The position numbers and the translations under genes were made by a program. Source: Planctomycetota bacterium (GTDB lineage Bacteria; Planctomycetota; UBA8742; UBA2392). Taken from it: a stretch of 64,000 nt of DNA. Below are positions 1 through 11,627 of the stretch, one piece after another. The notes below the pieces were generated by a model. It was not told where the DNA came from. It saw only the letters and a program-made list of their open reading frames with translations, and did not search any database. Each line of letters opens with the position of its first letter. Within the stretch, counting starts at the first letter, position 1. Location of the stretch: assembly GCA_019636215.1 (NCBI GenBank), contig JAHBXZ010000004.1, positions 124,001 to 188,000 of the forward strand, given 5' to 3'.

Positions 1-2409
<2,409 letters not shown>

Positions 2410-2841
2410 TTACGCCCCGGGTTGAGACTGCTTGCGAGCCGTCCGTACAGTGATACCCGCCAGCGAATCCTTGTCCTTAAGGAGTTCGCGCAGCTTGTTT
2501 AGCAGGGCGGCCTTGTAAACCACGCCCAATTCGTGTGCCAATGTGGGGCTGTCAACCACGACGTTGACAGTGCCGTCTTTGCTGATGTTGGCGACCTGCG
2601 CCCGGCTGCCAACGCCCTGCAGGCCCGGGATTTCCAGCAATGCCAGTTCCAGCGCACCCTGCAGCCGCGCGCGGCGCGACTTGTTGACCTTGCGGGATTC
2701 CTCCAGAAACGCGTTCATCGCATGCGCCATGGAAACGGGCATGGAAACACGCCGCGGGTAGTTGTCGCGGGCGCGTTGCAGCGGGTCCTTGGAGGTCTCC
2801 AGGGGTGTTTTGCGGGTGCGTTTGACCAGCCTGTTCGCCAT
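2410..2841 (-). CDS. dciA: DUF721/DciA-like protein
   Basis: A 143-residue protein of the DUF721 family; the characterised member DciA loads the replicative helicase in bacteria without DnaC. A basic N-terminus is followed by the typical DUF721 core: a predicted beta region (GTVNVVVDSPTLAHELG) and a helix (AALLNKLRELLKD). It sits directly upstream of gyrB on the same strand, as DUF721 genes often do near replication genes. A TATAGT hexamer lies 7 nt before the ATG, suggesting a leaderless or near-leaderless transcript for the dciA-gyrB unit. The family call is good; the helicase-loading role is inferred from the family. Confidence 0.78.
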   Translation of the reverse strand: MANRLVKRTRKTPLETSKDPLQRARDNYPRRVSMPVSMAHAMNAFLEESRKVNKSRRARLQGALELALLEIPGLQGVGSRAQVANISKDGTVNVVVDSPTLAHELGVVYKAALLNKLRELLKDKDSLAGITVRTARKQSQPGA

Positions 2842-2848
2842 CTTTCAT

Positions 2849-2854
2849 ACTATA
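2849..2854 (-). promoter_or_regulatory. Candidate -10 box of dciA-gyrB
   Basis: TATAGT on the minus strand, 7 nt from the dciA ATG, with TTCAAT 16 nt further upstream as a possible -35. Transcription would start at or next to the start codon. Confidence 0.45.
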
Positions 2855-3049
2855 CAGATCGTCGCGACAAATTGAAGGTCAACGGCTGCAAAACCGCTTC
2901 AAATTGCGTGTTAGCGGCCTGTGGATAGCCTGTGCGGGGTCTGCCGCGCGCTGCCCCGTGAACGTCGTTTTCGGGCATCAAACTTCGGGCACTGCGCGCT
3001 GAACGCCACCTCGCCTTGCGTCCCGCGGTCGTTATATTCTGCGCCCCAC

Positions 3050-3137
<88 letters not shown>

Positions 3138-3155
3138 GACTTTTGCTCCGAAGTA

Positions 3156-3195
3156 GGGGTCAGGCCGGTCACTGCACTCGGAGCCGGACCCCTTT
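3156..3195 (+). terminator. Hairpin between tRNA-Ser and the SMR gene
   Basis: GGGGTC (3156-3161) pairs with GACCCC (3187-3192), followed by TTT. An inner CCGG/CCGG pairing is also possible. It may end the tRNA transcript or act as a leader structure for the SMR gene starting at 3206. No guanidine riboswitch (ykkC class) consensus is visible. The GGGGTCAGG core recurs at 29264 and 29283. Confidence 0.4.
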
Positions 3196-3205
3196 CGGAG
3201 ATCCA

Positions 3206-3568
3206 ATGGCCTGGCTCATTCTGCTGCTTGCCGCCGCCTGCGAGGTTGTCTGGGCCATCACGCTCAAGAAGAGTGACGGCTTTACCCACATGGGCTACGG
3301 CGTGACGGCCGTGGTATTCATGATCATCAGTTTTGTCCTGCTTGCCGTGGCCATGAAGTCGCTGCCTGCGGGCACGGCCTACGCCGTTTGGACGGGGCTG
3401 GGGGCCCTGGGCGCGGCGCTGATCGGCATGATGATCCTGGGCGAAGACCGCGGCCTTGGCCGTATCATCAGCCTGGCGCTGGTGCTGGCGGGCGTGGTGG
3501 GCCTGAAGTACTTCTCGACTGAAGAACCCAAAGCTGCCACAGACGCAAGCGCGCGGGAAAAGGGCTGA
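3206..3568 (+). CDS. gdx: SMR-family exporter, Gdx/SugE type
   Basis: A 120-residue, four-helix small multidrug resistance protein, the usual length for the family. It keeps the essential membrane glutamate (Glu13 in AACEVVWAITLKKS) and the signature MKSLPAGTAYAVWTGLGALG, which is close to E. coli SugE/Gdx, a guanidinium exporter, rather than EmrE. Start ATG 3206 was chosen because it gives the conserved N-terminus; the frame stays open upstream through the tRNA, but that part is not coding. It acts as an inner-membrane dual-topology dimer exchanging substrate for protons. The export substrate is inferred from subfamily resemblance. Confidence 0.88.
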   Translation: MAWLILLLAAACEVVWAITLKKSDGFTHMGYGVTAVVFMIISFVLLAVAMKSLPAGTAYAVWTGLGALGAALIGMMILGEDRGLGRIISLALVLAGVVGLKYFSTEEPKAATDASAREKG

Positions 3569-3580
3569 ACACCGCGGGTG

Positions 3581-4798
3581 CTACTTCACAATCTGGCGGC
3601 GGCGGAAGGTAACTGCCCCCAGTGGCAGCAGCATTAATGCGGCCAGCGTACGCCAGGCCGTGTCGCCCAAGGTGGACCCCACTTCGCGACCGCGCAGGTA
3701 AGTGTCAAAGGGCCGCGCCGGCAGCAGTTCGGGCAATTCAGCGGCGGCGGTCTCCAGTGTTTTCATCGCGTCTTTGTCGGCTTCAACGGCGGCGCGGCGA
3801 TCGGCGGCCATCTGGCCCGTCGGCGTGATTCCGGGCAGCAAGGTCAGGGCCGCCAGCAGCAGCAGGCCCGCCAGCGCGGCCGTAGGCGCAGTGGCCCAAC
3901 TGCGGAACCACAGGCTGACGGCCATGCACAGCGCGGCTGCCGCAATGGCCAGCATTGCCAGGCGCAATGCGCTGGAGTACGGATTCACGAATTCAGATGA
4001 CAGCGCCACACCCTCAGGCCTTACACCAACGATCAGCGACGGATCGGCAGGCACAATGCGAAGCCACAGCTCGGTGCCGGGGGGGACATCCGCACTGATA
4101 CTGGCCCGGCGACGAGACAGGGCGCGAACATCGGCCAACGCGAAGATTCCGGGGCGGGCGCCCGGTTCGTGGTAGGCGCGGGTTCCGAAAAACTCGGCCC
4201 TGAAAGGCACCTCACGCATCGGCGGTGCTTCCTGCGTCCAGACAAGCTCGTACTCGATTTCTGCGTACAGACCCTTGCCCGCAGGGCGGGCAAACTCAGC
4301 CATGATGTACTCACCCCTGGTCTGGGCCGCCCAGTACCAATCAGGCCGGGTCTGGTGGCCCTCGTGCTGTGTCGTGCCCAGCCACATCGACTGCGGACGA
4401 TGAACCTGAAGCAGGTTCGTGGCAGGCCTGGAACATGCCATTGCCGCCATCGCGCCGCCAAGAAACAGAGCCGTGCTCAGCAGGATCATGCACAGGCCTG
4501 CCATGGCCGCGCCGGCAAACCATTCCGCGCGCCGCGCGGGCAGAAGGGCATAGCCGGTCTTCATGCCGGGCCGCAACAGAAACGCGCCCCCGATTGCCGC
4601 GGCCAGCGGCAGCATCAGCCGCAGACCCTCCACGGTAAACGTGCGTGCGGCCCACACCCGGCCGCCTTCGTCGTCGCCTGCCAGCAGCGCCGCCACCGGC
4701 ACACAGGCCAGCAGCAGCAACCCGGCCAGTCGCGCCACGGCCGAGCGTGTGCTCTCGCGTATGGTGGCGGCCGCGATGGCAAGAATGCGCGCGATCAC
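3581..4798 (-). CDS. ABC transporter permease-like membrane protein
   Basis: A 405-residue membrane protein. Hydrophobic segments lie near residues 20-42, 60-80, 95-120, about 275-330 and near the C-terminus, with a large extracytoplasmic region of about 150 residues between early and late helices. The GTG start overlaps the TGA of the upstream ATPase gene (GTGA), so translation is probably coupled and the two form one transporter. The layout fits ABC-2-like exporters of the Gld/Nos type, but the large central domain shows no motif I recognise, so the substrate is unknown. Confidence 0.75.
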   Translation of the reverse strand: MIARILAIAAATIRESTRSAVARLAGLLLLACVPVAALLAGDDEGGRVWAARTFTVEGLRLMLPLAAAIGGAFLLRPGMKTGYALLPARRAEWFAGAAMAGLCMILLSTALFLGGAMAAMACSRPATNLLQVHRPQSMWLGTTQHEGHQTRPDWYWAAQTRGEYIMAEFARPAGKGLYAEIEYELVWTQEAPPMREVPFRAEFFGTRAYHEPGARPGIFALADVRALSRRRASISADVPPGTELWLRIVPADPSLIVGVRPEGVALSSEFVNPYSSALRLAMLAIAAAALCMAVSLWFRSWATAPTAALAGLLLLAALTLLPGITPTGQMAADRRAAVEADKDAMKTLETAAAELPELLPARPFDTYLRGREVGSTLGDTAWRTLAALMLLPLGAVTFRRRQIVK

Positions 4799-5643
4799 TT
4801 GGGTCGGTCCTTGCCCAGCACACTCAGATAAAACGCCTCAAGGCTGCGCATAGGGGCCTTGCTGCTGATCACGGTCAGTCCGCGTTGCCGGGCCAGGTCT
4901 TCCAGCGCCCTGATTGACTCGCCGTCCGCAGGTGAGACGCGCAGCTCGTGCGTCTCCTTTTCGCGCAGCAGTTCGTCAAGGGTTCCTTCATTGATCAGCT
5001 TGCCGTGGTTCAAAAACGCCACGCGGTCGCAGACGTTTTCAAGCTCGCCCAGCAGGTGGCTGGAAATCAGCACCGCCTTGCCTTGTTTGCGCAGGTCGGC
5101 AATCAGGTGCTTCATTTCCACCGCGCCCAGCGGGTCAAGGCCGCTGGTTGGCTCGTCCAGAATGAACACCTGCGGGTCGCCGATCAGCACACTGGCAATC
5201 CCCAGCCGCCGCTGCATGCCCTTGCTGAAGCCCAGGACGCGGCGGTCGGCGGCGTGTCTCAGCCCCACCTTATCGAGCAGTTCGTCGGTCTTGCGCCGGC
5301 TGTCGGCGCGGCTCAGGCCCGCCAGCGCGCCGTGCAGTCGCAATGATTCGCGCGCAGAAAGAAACGGAAGCAGCGTGGAGTCCTCGGGCAGGTAACCCGT
5401 GGCCTTGCGCGCTGCCAGGCTGCCGGGCGAGTTGCCCAGCACCGTGACACTGCCGGTGTCAGGCCGAATCAGGCCCAGGGCAATTTTGAACGTGGTGGTC
5501 TTGCCCGAGCCGTTGGGGCCCAGCAGGCCGTACACTTCTCCGGCCTGCACGGAAATGGAAAGGCCGTCAAGCGCCTGAATGCGCCGACGGCCAAAGAAGT
5601 CCTTGAAGGTCTTGCGGATGTCGCGGATTTCGACTGCTGGCAC
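4795..5643 (-). CDS. ABC transporter ATP-binding protein
   Basis: A 282-residue nucleotide-binding subunit. It has Walker A GPNGSGKTT (residues 42-50), a Q-loop-like GYLPED (about 83-88) where Pro occupies the Gln position, signature FSKGM (139-143), Walker B VFILDEPTSGLD (159-170) and H-loop ISSHLL with His196. The start is GTG at 5643, 19 bp after rpsU on the same strand, so it may be in the rpsU transcript. It pairs with the permease encoded by the overlapping downstream gene. The CcmA/DrrA-like order suggests export, with substrate unknown. Confidence 0.93.
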   Translation of the reverse strand: MPAVEIRDIRKTFKDFFGRRRIQALDGLSISVQAGEVYGLLGPNGSGKTTTFKIALGLIRPDTGSVTVLGNSPGSLAARKATGYLPEDSTLLPFLSARESLRLHGALAGLSRADSRRKTDELLDKVGLRHAADRRVLGFSKGMQRRLGIASVLIGDPQVFILDEPTSGLDPLGAVEMKHLIADLRKQGKAVLISSHLLGELENVCDRVAFLNHGKLINEGTLDELLREKETHELRVSPADGESIRALEDLARQRGLTVISSKAPMRSLEAFYLSVLGKDRPK

Positions 5644-5662
5644 GGTAACCCCGGCCCCCAGT

Positions 5663-5860
5663 CTACATGTTCGCGAGCATCGTTGCCTGCAGCTTGCGCT
5701 TCAGGGCCTGGCGACGCTTGCGATTTTCGATGACGCTGGGCTTCTCATAGAAGCTGACGCGCTTCATGGCGCGGGTGAGACCCTCTTTTTCGCAGGCCTT
5801 CTTGAAGCGGCGAAGAAGCTGATCGACAGACTCAGAGCTGCGGGCCTTGACCTTAACCAT
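5663..5860 (-). CDS. rpsU: 30S ribosomal protein S21
   Basis: A 65-residue basic protein with the S21 pattern: SSESVDQLLRRFKKACEKEG, then REVSFYEKPS-like RVSFYEKPSVIENRKRR. Start ATG 5860 was chosen because AGGGAAG lies 8 nt upstream and the protein then begins MVKVKARSSES as in the family; an upstream in-frame ATG at 5881 adds seven unlikely residues. A TTGATT-16-TATCTT promoter lies at 5924-5951. S21 joins the small subunit near the 3' end of 16S rRNA. Confidence 0.95.
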   Translation of the reverse strand: MVKVKARSSESVDQLLRRFKKACEKEGLTRAMKRVSFYEKPSVIENRKRRQALKRKLQATMLANM

Positions 5861-5923
5861 AGAGCAGACTTCCCTGGGCAAAGAAACCGTTCAACGCGCC
5901 GGCCACGCCGTCGCGGGAGGGGG

Positions 5924-5951
5924 AAGATAGCAACAGGGGCTGTGGAATCAA
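5924..5951 (-). promoter_or_regulatory. Candidate rpsU promoter
   Basis: Minus-strand TTGATT (5951-5946), a 16-nt spacer and TATCTT (5929-5924), about 64 nt upstream of the rpsU ATG. Confidence 0.5.
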
Positions 5952-5981
5952 CGGGGAGAAATCGGTCGCCCCAACCCGCTG

Positions 5982-6404
5982 TCAACGCTTGCGCTTCTTT
6001 GCCTTGGCCTTCTTGGTGGGCGATTTGCGCTTGGCCGGGGCCGCGGCCTTTTTGGCGACCTTTATCGCCAGCGGGTGCTTGGGCTGATACACGCCAAAGG
6101 TGCCCGCGCCTGGCACTGAAAACTGGGTCAGGCTGCCCCACTCCGCCTCATAGACTGGCGAACACTGTACGCCCTTGGCGGAAAGGTCGGCGATCGTGCG
6201 CCTGATGTCGTCGCACATCAAGTACATCGCATGGTGTTCGGGCTCGCCGTCGGTGGGGTGAAATCCGACCTCGGCGGGCGGCAATGAGAAAATCAGCCAG
6301 CCGTGACCTGCGTTGACGTGGGCAAATCCAAGCACATCTCGAAAGAAGGCCCGTGCCTTGTCGGCATCTTTGGCATAGATCAATACATGGGTGCCGATGA
6401 TCAT
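5982..6404 (-). CDS. VOC-superfamily (glyoxalase-like) protein with Lys-rich tail
   Basis: A 140-residue single-domain VOC protein of the bleomycin-resistance/glyoxalase type. It has an initial beta strand and helix (DKARAFFRDVLGF), FHPTDGEPEHHAMYLMCDD and a closing GTFGVYQP strand, giving His and Glu positions that could bind metal. The last 30 residues are almost all Lys, Ala, Pro and Arg (KKAAAPAKRKSPTKKAKA), an unusual nucleic-acid-binding-like tail. GGAG precedes the ATG by 5 nt. The substrate cannot be told. Confidence 0.8.
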   Translation of the reverse strand: MIIGTHVLIYAKDADKARAFFRDVLGFAHVNAGHGWLIFSLPPAEVGFHPTDGEPEHHAMYLMCDDIRRTIADLSAKGVQCSPVYEAEWGSLTQFSVPGAGTFGVYQPKHPLAIKVAKKAAAPAKRKSPTKKAKAKKRKR

Positions 6405-6469
6405 GGTCTCTCCAAGTGCAATAAGTGCATACGCTTACATGGTTGCCCGTGTTGGTGAAGGAAAATACC

Positions 6470-6481
6470 TACCGATCGGTA
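6470..6481. promoter_or_regulatory. Candidate TetR-family operator
   Basis: TACCGATCGGTA is a perfect 12-bp palindrome of the kind bound by TetR repressors, 65 bp before the tetR-like gene and about 65 bp from the divergent VOC gene. It suggests autoregulation of the tetR-RND operon; this is inference from sequence and position. Confidence 0.6.
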
Positions 6482-6546
6482 TAGAAGTGGGAAGAGCCGC
6501 CGGGTCTCAAGTCGTTTGAGTTCCGTTCGAAGACGGCACGATTGCC

Positions 6547-7188
6547 ATGAATCAACCCACAACTACTGAGCCCGAAGCTTTCCTTGAGCCCGGCACCCGC
6601 ACCCAGGTGCTGAAGGCCGCCGCCCGACTGTTTGCCGAGCGCGGCTTTGATGCCGTCAGTGTGCGCGAGATCGTGCAGGCCGCCGGCGTAACCAAGCCCG
6701 CCATGTACTACCACTTCGGCAGCAAAGAGGGCGTGGCCACGGCGATCATGCATGACCTGCTGGCCGCAGCCGATGAGGTTCGCAAGCGCGCGTTTGCAGA
6801 AAGCAAGGACATCCGCCAGGCGCTGGCCATGCACTGCCAGGGCATGCTGGAACTGGCCGCGCAGCGCAAACATGAGCTTGCGTTCGGCTTCACCTGCTGG
6901 TTCGGTCGCAGCAGCCTGCGGCAGATCACGGCCGAAACCAGCGACTACGACTGCAAGGTGAACCAGGAGTGGGTGTCGTTTCTGGTGGATCGCGGTCTTG
7001 ATGAACAAAAGGCAGTGAACCTGGTGCGCGTGTTCTGGGCGCTGCTGATGCAAGAGCTGCTGCGCGTGGCCCATTGCCCGTTTTGGGCGGGCGACGCCGA
7101 CGATACCCCGCAGACGATTGCCGGACTTGCCATGGACGGGGCGCTGGCCCACGGGACGACGACGAGACAGGGGGAAACCACATCATGA
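6547..7188 (+). CDS. TetR-family transcriptional regulator of the RND operon
   Basis: A 213-residue protein with an N-terminal TetR helix-turn-helix (AARLFAERGFDAVSVREIV, then AAGVTKPAMYYHFGSKEG, about residues 25-62) and an all-helical ligand domain. Its TGA overlaps the ATG of the efflux adaptor gene (ATGA), so the regulator is the first gene of the efflux operon it presumably represses. A palindromic candidate operator lies at 6470-6481. The inducer is unknown. Confidence 0.93.
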   Translation: MNQPTTTEPEAFLEPGTRTQVLKAAARLFAERGFDAVSVREIVQAAGVTKPAMYYHFGSKEGVATAIMHDLLAAADEVRKRAFAESKDIRQALAMHCQGMLELAAQRKHELAFGFTCWFGRSSLRQITAETSDYDCKVNQEWVSFLVDRGLDEQKAVNLVRVFWALLMQELLRVAHCPFWAGDADDTPQTIAGLAMDGALAHGTTTRQGETTS

Positions 7189-8393
7189 GGAAGCAACCTG
7201 GAGCCTGGATACTTTTGCTGGCAGGGGCGGTCGTGCTGGGCGCCTGTGCGCCCAAGCCCCCGGAGGCTGAAGGCGGGCCTGTGCGCCGCAACGTCAGCGT
7301 CCAGTTGATGGAACCAAAGCCGATTGCCGTGACGGTGAAGCTGCCCGTTACGCTGCGCGCCCGAGAAGAAGTGGAACTGCGCGCGGCCATTCCCGGAGTG
7401 ATCCTGAGCCTGCCTTACGAAGAAGGTATGGAAGTGCCCGCCGGGGTCATGCCCCCGTCGGAGTGGGTGGAAGCCGATGCCTTTCTTAAGTCCAACCCGG
7501 GCCTTTCCGCAACCGACGATGCCGTGCTGACGCGCAACCTGCGCCACCTGGACGGGCTTGCCGCGTTTGCCCATGTGGATGACCGGGCGGCGCGCGTGAA
7601 CTTCCGCGAGGCGCAGTCGACGTACGACGCGGCCACCCGCACCCTGAACCGTGTGCTCAGTTACAAGGACTCCACAGAAGCCCAGGTCGACAACGCCCGC
7701 ACCGCACAGGTTTCGGCCCGGGCCAACTGCGACCGCCTGCGCCAGATGATCCAGGACGCCTATGTTGCCAGCCCGGTGAAGGGCGTTCTGCGCAAGCGGC
7801 TGCGCCGCGCCGGCGAATACGTCAATGGCGGCGAGCTGCTGGGTGTGGTTGCCGTGCTGGAGCCGCTGGTGGCGGAACTGCACCTGCCGGAGCACCACCG
7901 CCACGCGGTAAGCCAGGGCAGCGAGTTCGACATCGAGATCCAGAGTGTGCTGGATGCCGCCGGCAAGCCCGCGCACGTCACGGCCAAGGTGCGCCAGATC
8001 GACGTGGTCGCCCACCCCCAGACTCACACCTTTCGCGTGGAGGCCGACATCGCCAACCCGGGGCGCAAACTGCCCGCGGGGGTGTTCGGCACCACGTACC
8101 TGGTGGTCTACCGCAATGCCGAAGCGCTGACGGTGCCGCTGTCGGCGCTGAGGCTGCGCGGCGAGAAAGTCTCGCTGTTTGTCGTGCAGAACGACGTGGC
8201 GCGCGAGGTCAAGGATGTGCGCATCGGCCGCACGTTTCTGGACAGCGCGGAACTGCTGGGTGACAGCGTGAAGGCCGGCCAGAAGGTGGTTGTGACCGGC
8301 ACACAGCTGCTTGGCGACGGCGACCCGGTTGCCGTGCGCGAGGACCCGACGTTGAAGCTGCCCGCCGGCAAGGGCAAGGACGCCCGGCCATGA
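7185..8393 (+). CDS. RND efflux periplasmic adaptor lipoprotein
   Basis: A 402-residue membrane fusion protein. The N-terminus is a lipoprotein signal ending in lipobox LGAC. It is followed by a lipoyl/hairpin region interrupted by an insert of about 50 residues (around PPSEWVEADAFLKSNPG), a second lipoyl half (ASPVKGVLRKRLRRAGEYVNGG) and a beta-barrel region. Start ATG 7185 overlaps the regulator stop and gives the signal peptide. Its last codons overlap the pump gene by 4 nt. It should bridge the pump to an outer-membrane channel not encoded nearby. Confidence 0.9.
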   Translation: MRKQPGAWILLLAGAVVLGACAPKPPEAEGGPVRRNVSVQLMEPKPIAVTVKLPVTLRAREEVELRAAIPGVILSLPYEEGMEVPAGVMPPSEWVEADAFLKSNPGLSATDDAVLTRNLRHLDGLAAFAHVDDRAARVNFREAQSTYDAATRTLNRVLSYKDSTEAQVDNARTAQVSARANCDRLRQMIQDAYVASPVKGVLRKRLRRAGEYVNGGELLGVVAVLEPLVAELHLPEHHRHAVSQGSEFDIEIQSVLDAAGKPAHVTAKVRQIDVVAHPQTHTFRVEADIANPGRKLPAGVFGTTYLVVYRNAEALTVPLSALRLRGEKVSLFVVQNDVAREVKDVRIGRTFLDSAELLGDSVKAGQKVVVTGTQLLGDGDPVAVREDPTLKLPAGKGKDARP

Positions 8394-11300
8394 TCATAAC
8401 CAACTTTTCCATCGCCCATCGTGTGGCCGTGGTGATTCTTGCCATCGGCATCGCCGTCATGGGCGCGATTGCGTACATCACCACCCCGCGCGAAAGCACC
8501 CCGGACATCAAGGTGCCGCTGGTGACGATTGCCGTGCCACTGCCCGAGGCCAGCCCGGAAGACGTCGAAAACGGCATCACTATTCCGCTGGAACGCCAGC
8601 TCAAGAACCTCAAGGGCCTGAAGAAGTTGACCAGCGTTTCGGTCGAGGGCATGAGCATCACGACCGCCGAGTTCACGCCCGACATCAAGGTCGAAGACGC
8701 GCTGCAGAAGGTGCGCGAGAAGTTCGACGTCGCCAAGGTGGACTTTCCGTCCGATGCCGAAGACGAAACGATCAGCGAACTCAGTTTCTCGGAGTTCCCG
8801 ATCATGATCGTCACCTTGTACGGCGCCGAGGTGCCGCTGCTGCAAAAGGTGGCCGAGCGCCTGGAAGACAAGATCGAAGAGCTTCCGGGTGTTCTGGACG
8901 TCAAGATCGCCGGCGGCGTGGAGCCGCAGATTGAGATCATCGTTGATCCCGAAAAACTGGAGGCCTACCAGCTTCCGGTCAACAGCCTGATCGCGCAGCT
9001 CAAGGGTGAAAACATCAATGTCTCGGCCGGCGGCGTGGATACAGGCACCGTCAAGCCCAGTGTGCGCATTCCCGGTGAGTTCAAGACCGCCGAAGACGTG
9101 CAGAGCCTGGTGGTCTACAACGTGGAAGGCCGGCCGGTGTACCTGCGCGACGTGGCCACGGCGCGCCTGAGCTACAAGGATTCCGTCAGCTACGCCCGGC
9201 GCGACGGCAAGCCTGCTGTCAGCGTGCTGATTGAAAAGCGCGTCGGCGCCAACATCATCGACATCACCGACATGATCAAGTACGGCCTGGCCCAGGCCAA
9301 GGCAGAGTTTCCCACCGGCGTGGAGTACGCGATCCTTCAGGACCAGTCCGAGCAGATCCGCACCATGGTGTCGGACCTTGAGAACAACATCCTGACCGGC
9401 CTGCTGCTGGTGCTGATTGTGGTGTTTCTGGGCATGGGTTTGCGCCAGGCGCTGCTGGTGGCGCTGGCGCTGCCTTTGTCCCTGGGCCTCAGTTTTGTGG
9501 TGCTGAGTTCCATGGGCTACACCATGAACATGGTGGTGCTGTTCAGCCTGGTGCTGGCCCAGGGCATGCTGGTCGACAACGCGATTGTGATTGTCGAAAA
9601 CATCTACCGCCACATGGGCATGGGCAAGCCGCCGATCCGGGCCTCGAAGGAAGCCGTCAAGGAAGTGGCCTGGCCGGTGATTGCGTCCACCGTGACGACA
9701 CTGTGCGCGTTCGGGCCGATGGTGTTCTGGCCCGGCATCATGGGCGAGTTCATGAGCTTCCTGCCCGTCACAGTGATCATCACGCTGGTCAGCAGCCTGT
9801 TTGTGGCGCTGGTGATCAACCCCACGCTGTCTTCGATGTTCCTGCGCCTGCGCAAGCAGACAGCCAAGTCGCCCACCCAGCTCAGGGTTGAGGCCGGCGG
9901 CAAGGCCGTGCTGGACAACTACGAGCGTGTGCTGCGTCGGGCACTCAAGTGGCCCAAGCTGCTGCTGGCCGGCGGGTTCGCGGCGTTGATCGGCACGATC
10001 GTGCTGTATGCGGCCATGGGCCACGGCATGGAACTGTTCCCGCAGGCCGAACCCAAACTGGCGTTTGTGAACATCACCGCGCCCGAAGGCACCAGCCTGG
10101 ACCAGACCGACCGCATTGCCCGGGTCATTGAATCGCGCCTGCCGGACTATGAGGACCTCAAGGGCATTGAAACCACCGTGGGCGGCATTGGCAGCGCCGA
10201 CCCGATGGCCGGCGGGGCCGAGGCCACGCACATCGGCCGCATCAACCTGAGTTTCAAGGACGAGGCCGACCGCATCGGCAGCCCCAAGAAGTACCTGGAC
10301 GACCTGGTGCCACTGCTGGCGGACATCCCGGGCGCGGAGATCGAGATCAAGCGCCAGAACATGGGCCCGCCCACGGGCGCGCCGATCAACATCGAGATCA
10401 CCTGCGAGGATGAAAACGACTTTGCGGCCAGCGTGGCCCAGGTGCGGCACATCGTTGAAAAGGTGGACGGCATCACCAACCTGCGCGACGACCTGCGCAC
10501 CGGCAAGCCGGAACTGCGCATCAAGGTAGACCGCCAGAAGGCGGCGCTGCTGGGTCTGAACAGCCAGTGGATCGGCAACTTCGTAAAGATGCTGATCAAC
10601 GGCCAGCGCATCGGCGGCTATGACGATGCCCAGGACGAACGCGATATTGTGGTTCGCCTGCCGCTGGATCGCCGCAACGACCCCACGGTGCTGGAGAACA
10701 TCCGCATCAGCGACGCGATGGGCAACGCCATTCCGCTGTCCACCGTGTGCACATGGGATTATGTCGGTGGCCCCGGCACCGTGCGCCGCAAGGACGGCCT
10801 GCGCATTCACACCGTTTCGGCCGACGTGCGCGAGGGCTTTCTGGCCGACAACGTGCTGAAGGACGTGGCCAAGGCCATTGATGCCGAAAAGGGCAGCTTC
10901 CCGGCCGGCTTCAACGCGCGCTACACGGGCGAGAACGAGGACAAGCAGGAGGCGATCAACTTCCTGTTCAAGGCCTTCCTGTGGGCGCTGTTGCTGATCC
11001 TGCTGGTGCTGGTGCTGCAGTTCAACAGCCTGCTGCAGACGGGCATCATCATGTCCAGCGTGATCATGAGCCTGATGGGTGTGATGATCAGCCTGATTGT
11101 GCTGGCACAGCCCTTTGGCGTGATCATGACCGGCGTGGCCGTCGTGGCACTGGCCGGCGTTGTGGTGAACAACGCCATCATCCTGATTGACTACACCAAC
11201 CAGTTGCGGCGCGGCGGCCTGGGGTTGACAGACGCCATTGCCACCGCCGGGCGGACCAGGTTGCGGCCAGTCATGCTGACGGCCATCACCACGGCGCTGG

Positions 11301-11626
11301 GTCTGCTGCCTACCGCGCTGCACGTCAGCTTTGACTTCCGCAAGTTTGAAGTCGTGGTCGGGGGCGAGTCTGCCGCATGGTGGGGGCCGCTGGCCACGGC
11401 GCTGGTGTTCGGCCTGATGATCGCGACGTTCCTTACGCTGGTACTGGTGCCCTGTGCCTACCTGGTAACGGCCAAGTGGGCCGACTGGATGGGCCGCAAG
11501 GCCGGCGGGCTGTTCAACCCCGCCGAGGACCCGCCGGAACCCGCCGCCGAAGCGCCGCTGTACCCGCCCGAGGAAGCCCCCTTGCACCAGACGTTGGACC
11601 CGGTGGCTGAACCGGCACTGAAGTAA
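8390..11626 (+). CDS. RND efflux pump, AcrB-type permease
   Basis: A 1078-residue pump of the usual RND size. The first helix (NFSIAHRVAVVILAIGIAVMG) is followed by a large periplasmic domain with ERQLKNLKGLKKLTSVSVEG, transmembrane segments with GMLVDNAIVIVENIYR and a second half ending in a Pro/Glu-rich cytoplasmic tail. The TM4 site reads Asp-Asn rather than the Asp-Asp of AcrB, a variant seen in other RND pumps. It is the third gene of the operon and ends in a strong terminator. The substrate is unknown. Confidence 0.95.
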   Translation: MIITNFSIAHRVAVVILAIGIAVMGAIAYITTPRESTPDIKVPLVTIAVPLPEASPEDVENGITIPLERQLKNLKGLKKLTSVSVEGMSITTAEFTPDIKVEDALQKVREKFDVAKVDFPSDAEDETISELSFSEFPIMIVTLYGAEVPLLQKVAERLEDKIEELPGVLDVKIAGGVEPQIEIIVDPEKLEAYQLPVNSLIAQLKGENINVSAGGVDTGTVKPSVRIPGEFKTAEDVQSLVVYNVEGRPVYLRDVATARLSYKDSVSYARRDGKPAVSVLIEKRVGANIIDITDMIKYGLAQAKAEFPTGVEYAILQDQSEQIRTMVSDLENNILTGLLLVLIVVFLGMGLRQALLVALALPLSLGLSFVVLSSMGYTMNMVVLFSLVLAQGMLVDNAIVIVENIYRHMGMGKPPIRASKEAVKEVAWPVIASTVTTLCAFGPMVFWPGIMGEFMSFLPVTVIITLVSSLFVALVINPTLSSMFLRLRKQTAKSPTQLRVEAGGKAVLDNYERVLRRALKWPKLLLAGGFAALIGTIVLYAAMGHGMELFPQAEPKLAFVNITAPEGTSLDQTDRIARVIESRLPDYEDLKGIETTVGGIGSADPMAGGAEATHIGRINLSFKDEADRIGSPKKYLDDLVPLLADIPGAEIEIKRQNMGPPTGAPINIEITCEDENDFAASVAQVRHIVEKVDGITNLRDDLRTGKPELRIKVDRQKAALLGLNSQWIGNFVKMLINGQRIGGYDDAQDERDIVVRLPLDRRNDPTVLENIRISDAMGNAIPLSTVCTWDYVGGPGTVRRKDGLRIHTVSADVREGFLADNVLKDVAKAIDAEKGSFPAGFNARYTGENEDKQEAINFLFKAFLWALLLILLVLVLQFNSLLQTGIIMSSVIMSLMGVMISLIVLAQPFGVIMTGVAVVALAGVVVNNAIILIDYTNQLRRGGLGLTDAIATAGRTRLRPVMLTAITTALGLLPTALHVSFDFRKFEVVVGGESAAWWGPLATALVFGLMIATFLTLVLVPCAYLVTAKWADWMGRKAGGLFNPAEDPPEPAAEAPLYPPEEAPLHQTLDPVAEPALK

Positions 11627-11627
11627 A

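Noticed and set aside
3138..3205. Guanidine riboswitch ahead of the Gdx-type SMR gene
   Set aside because: The 68-nt leader lacks the ACGR loops of the mini-ykkC class and is too short for ykkC-I.
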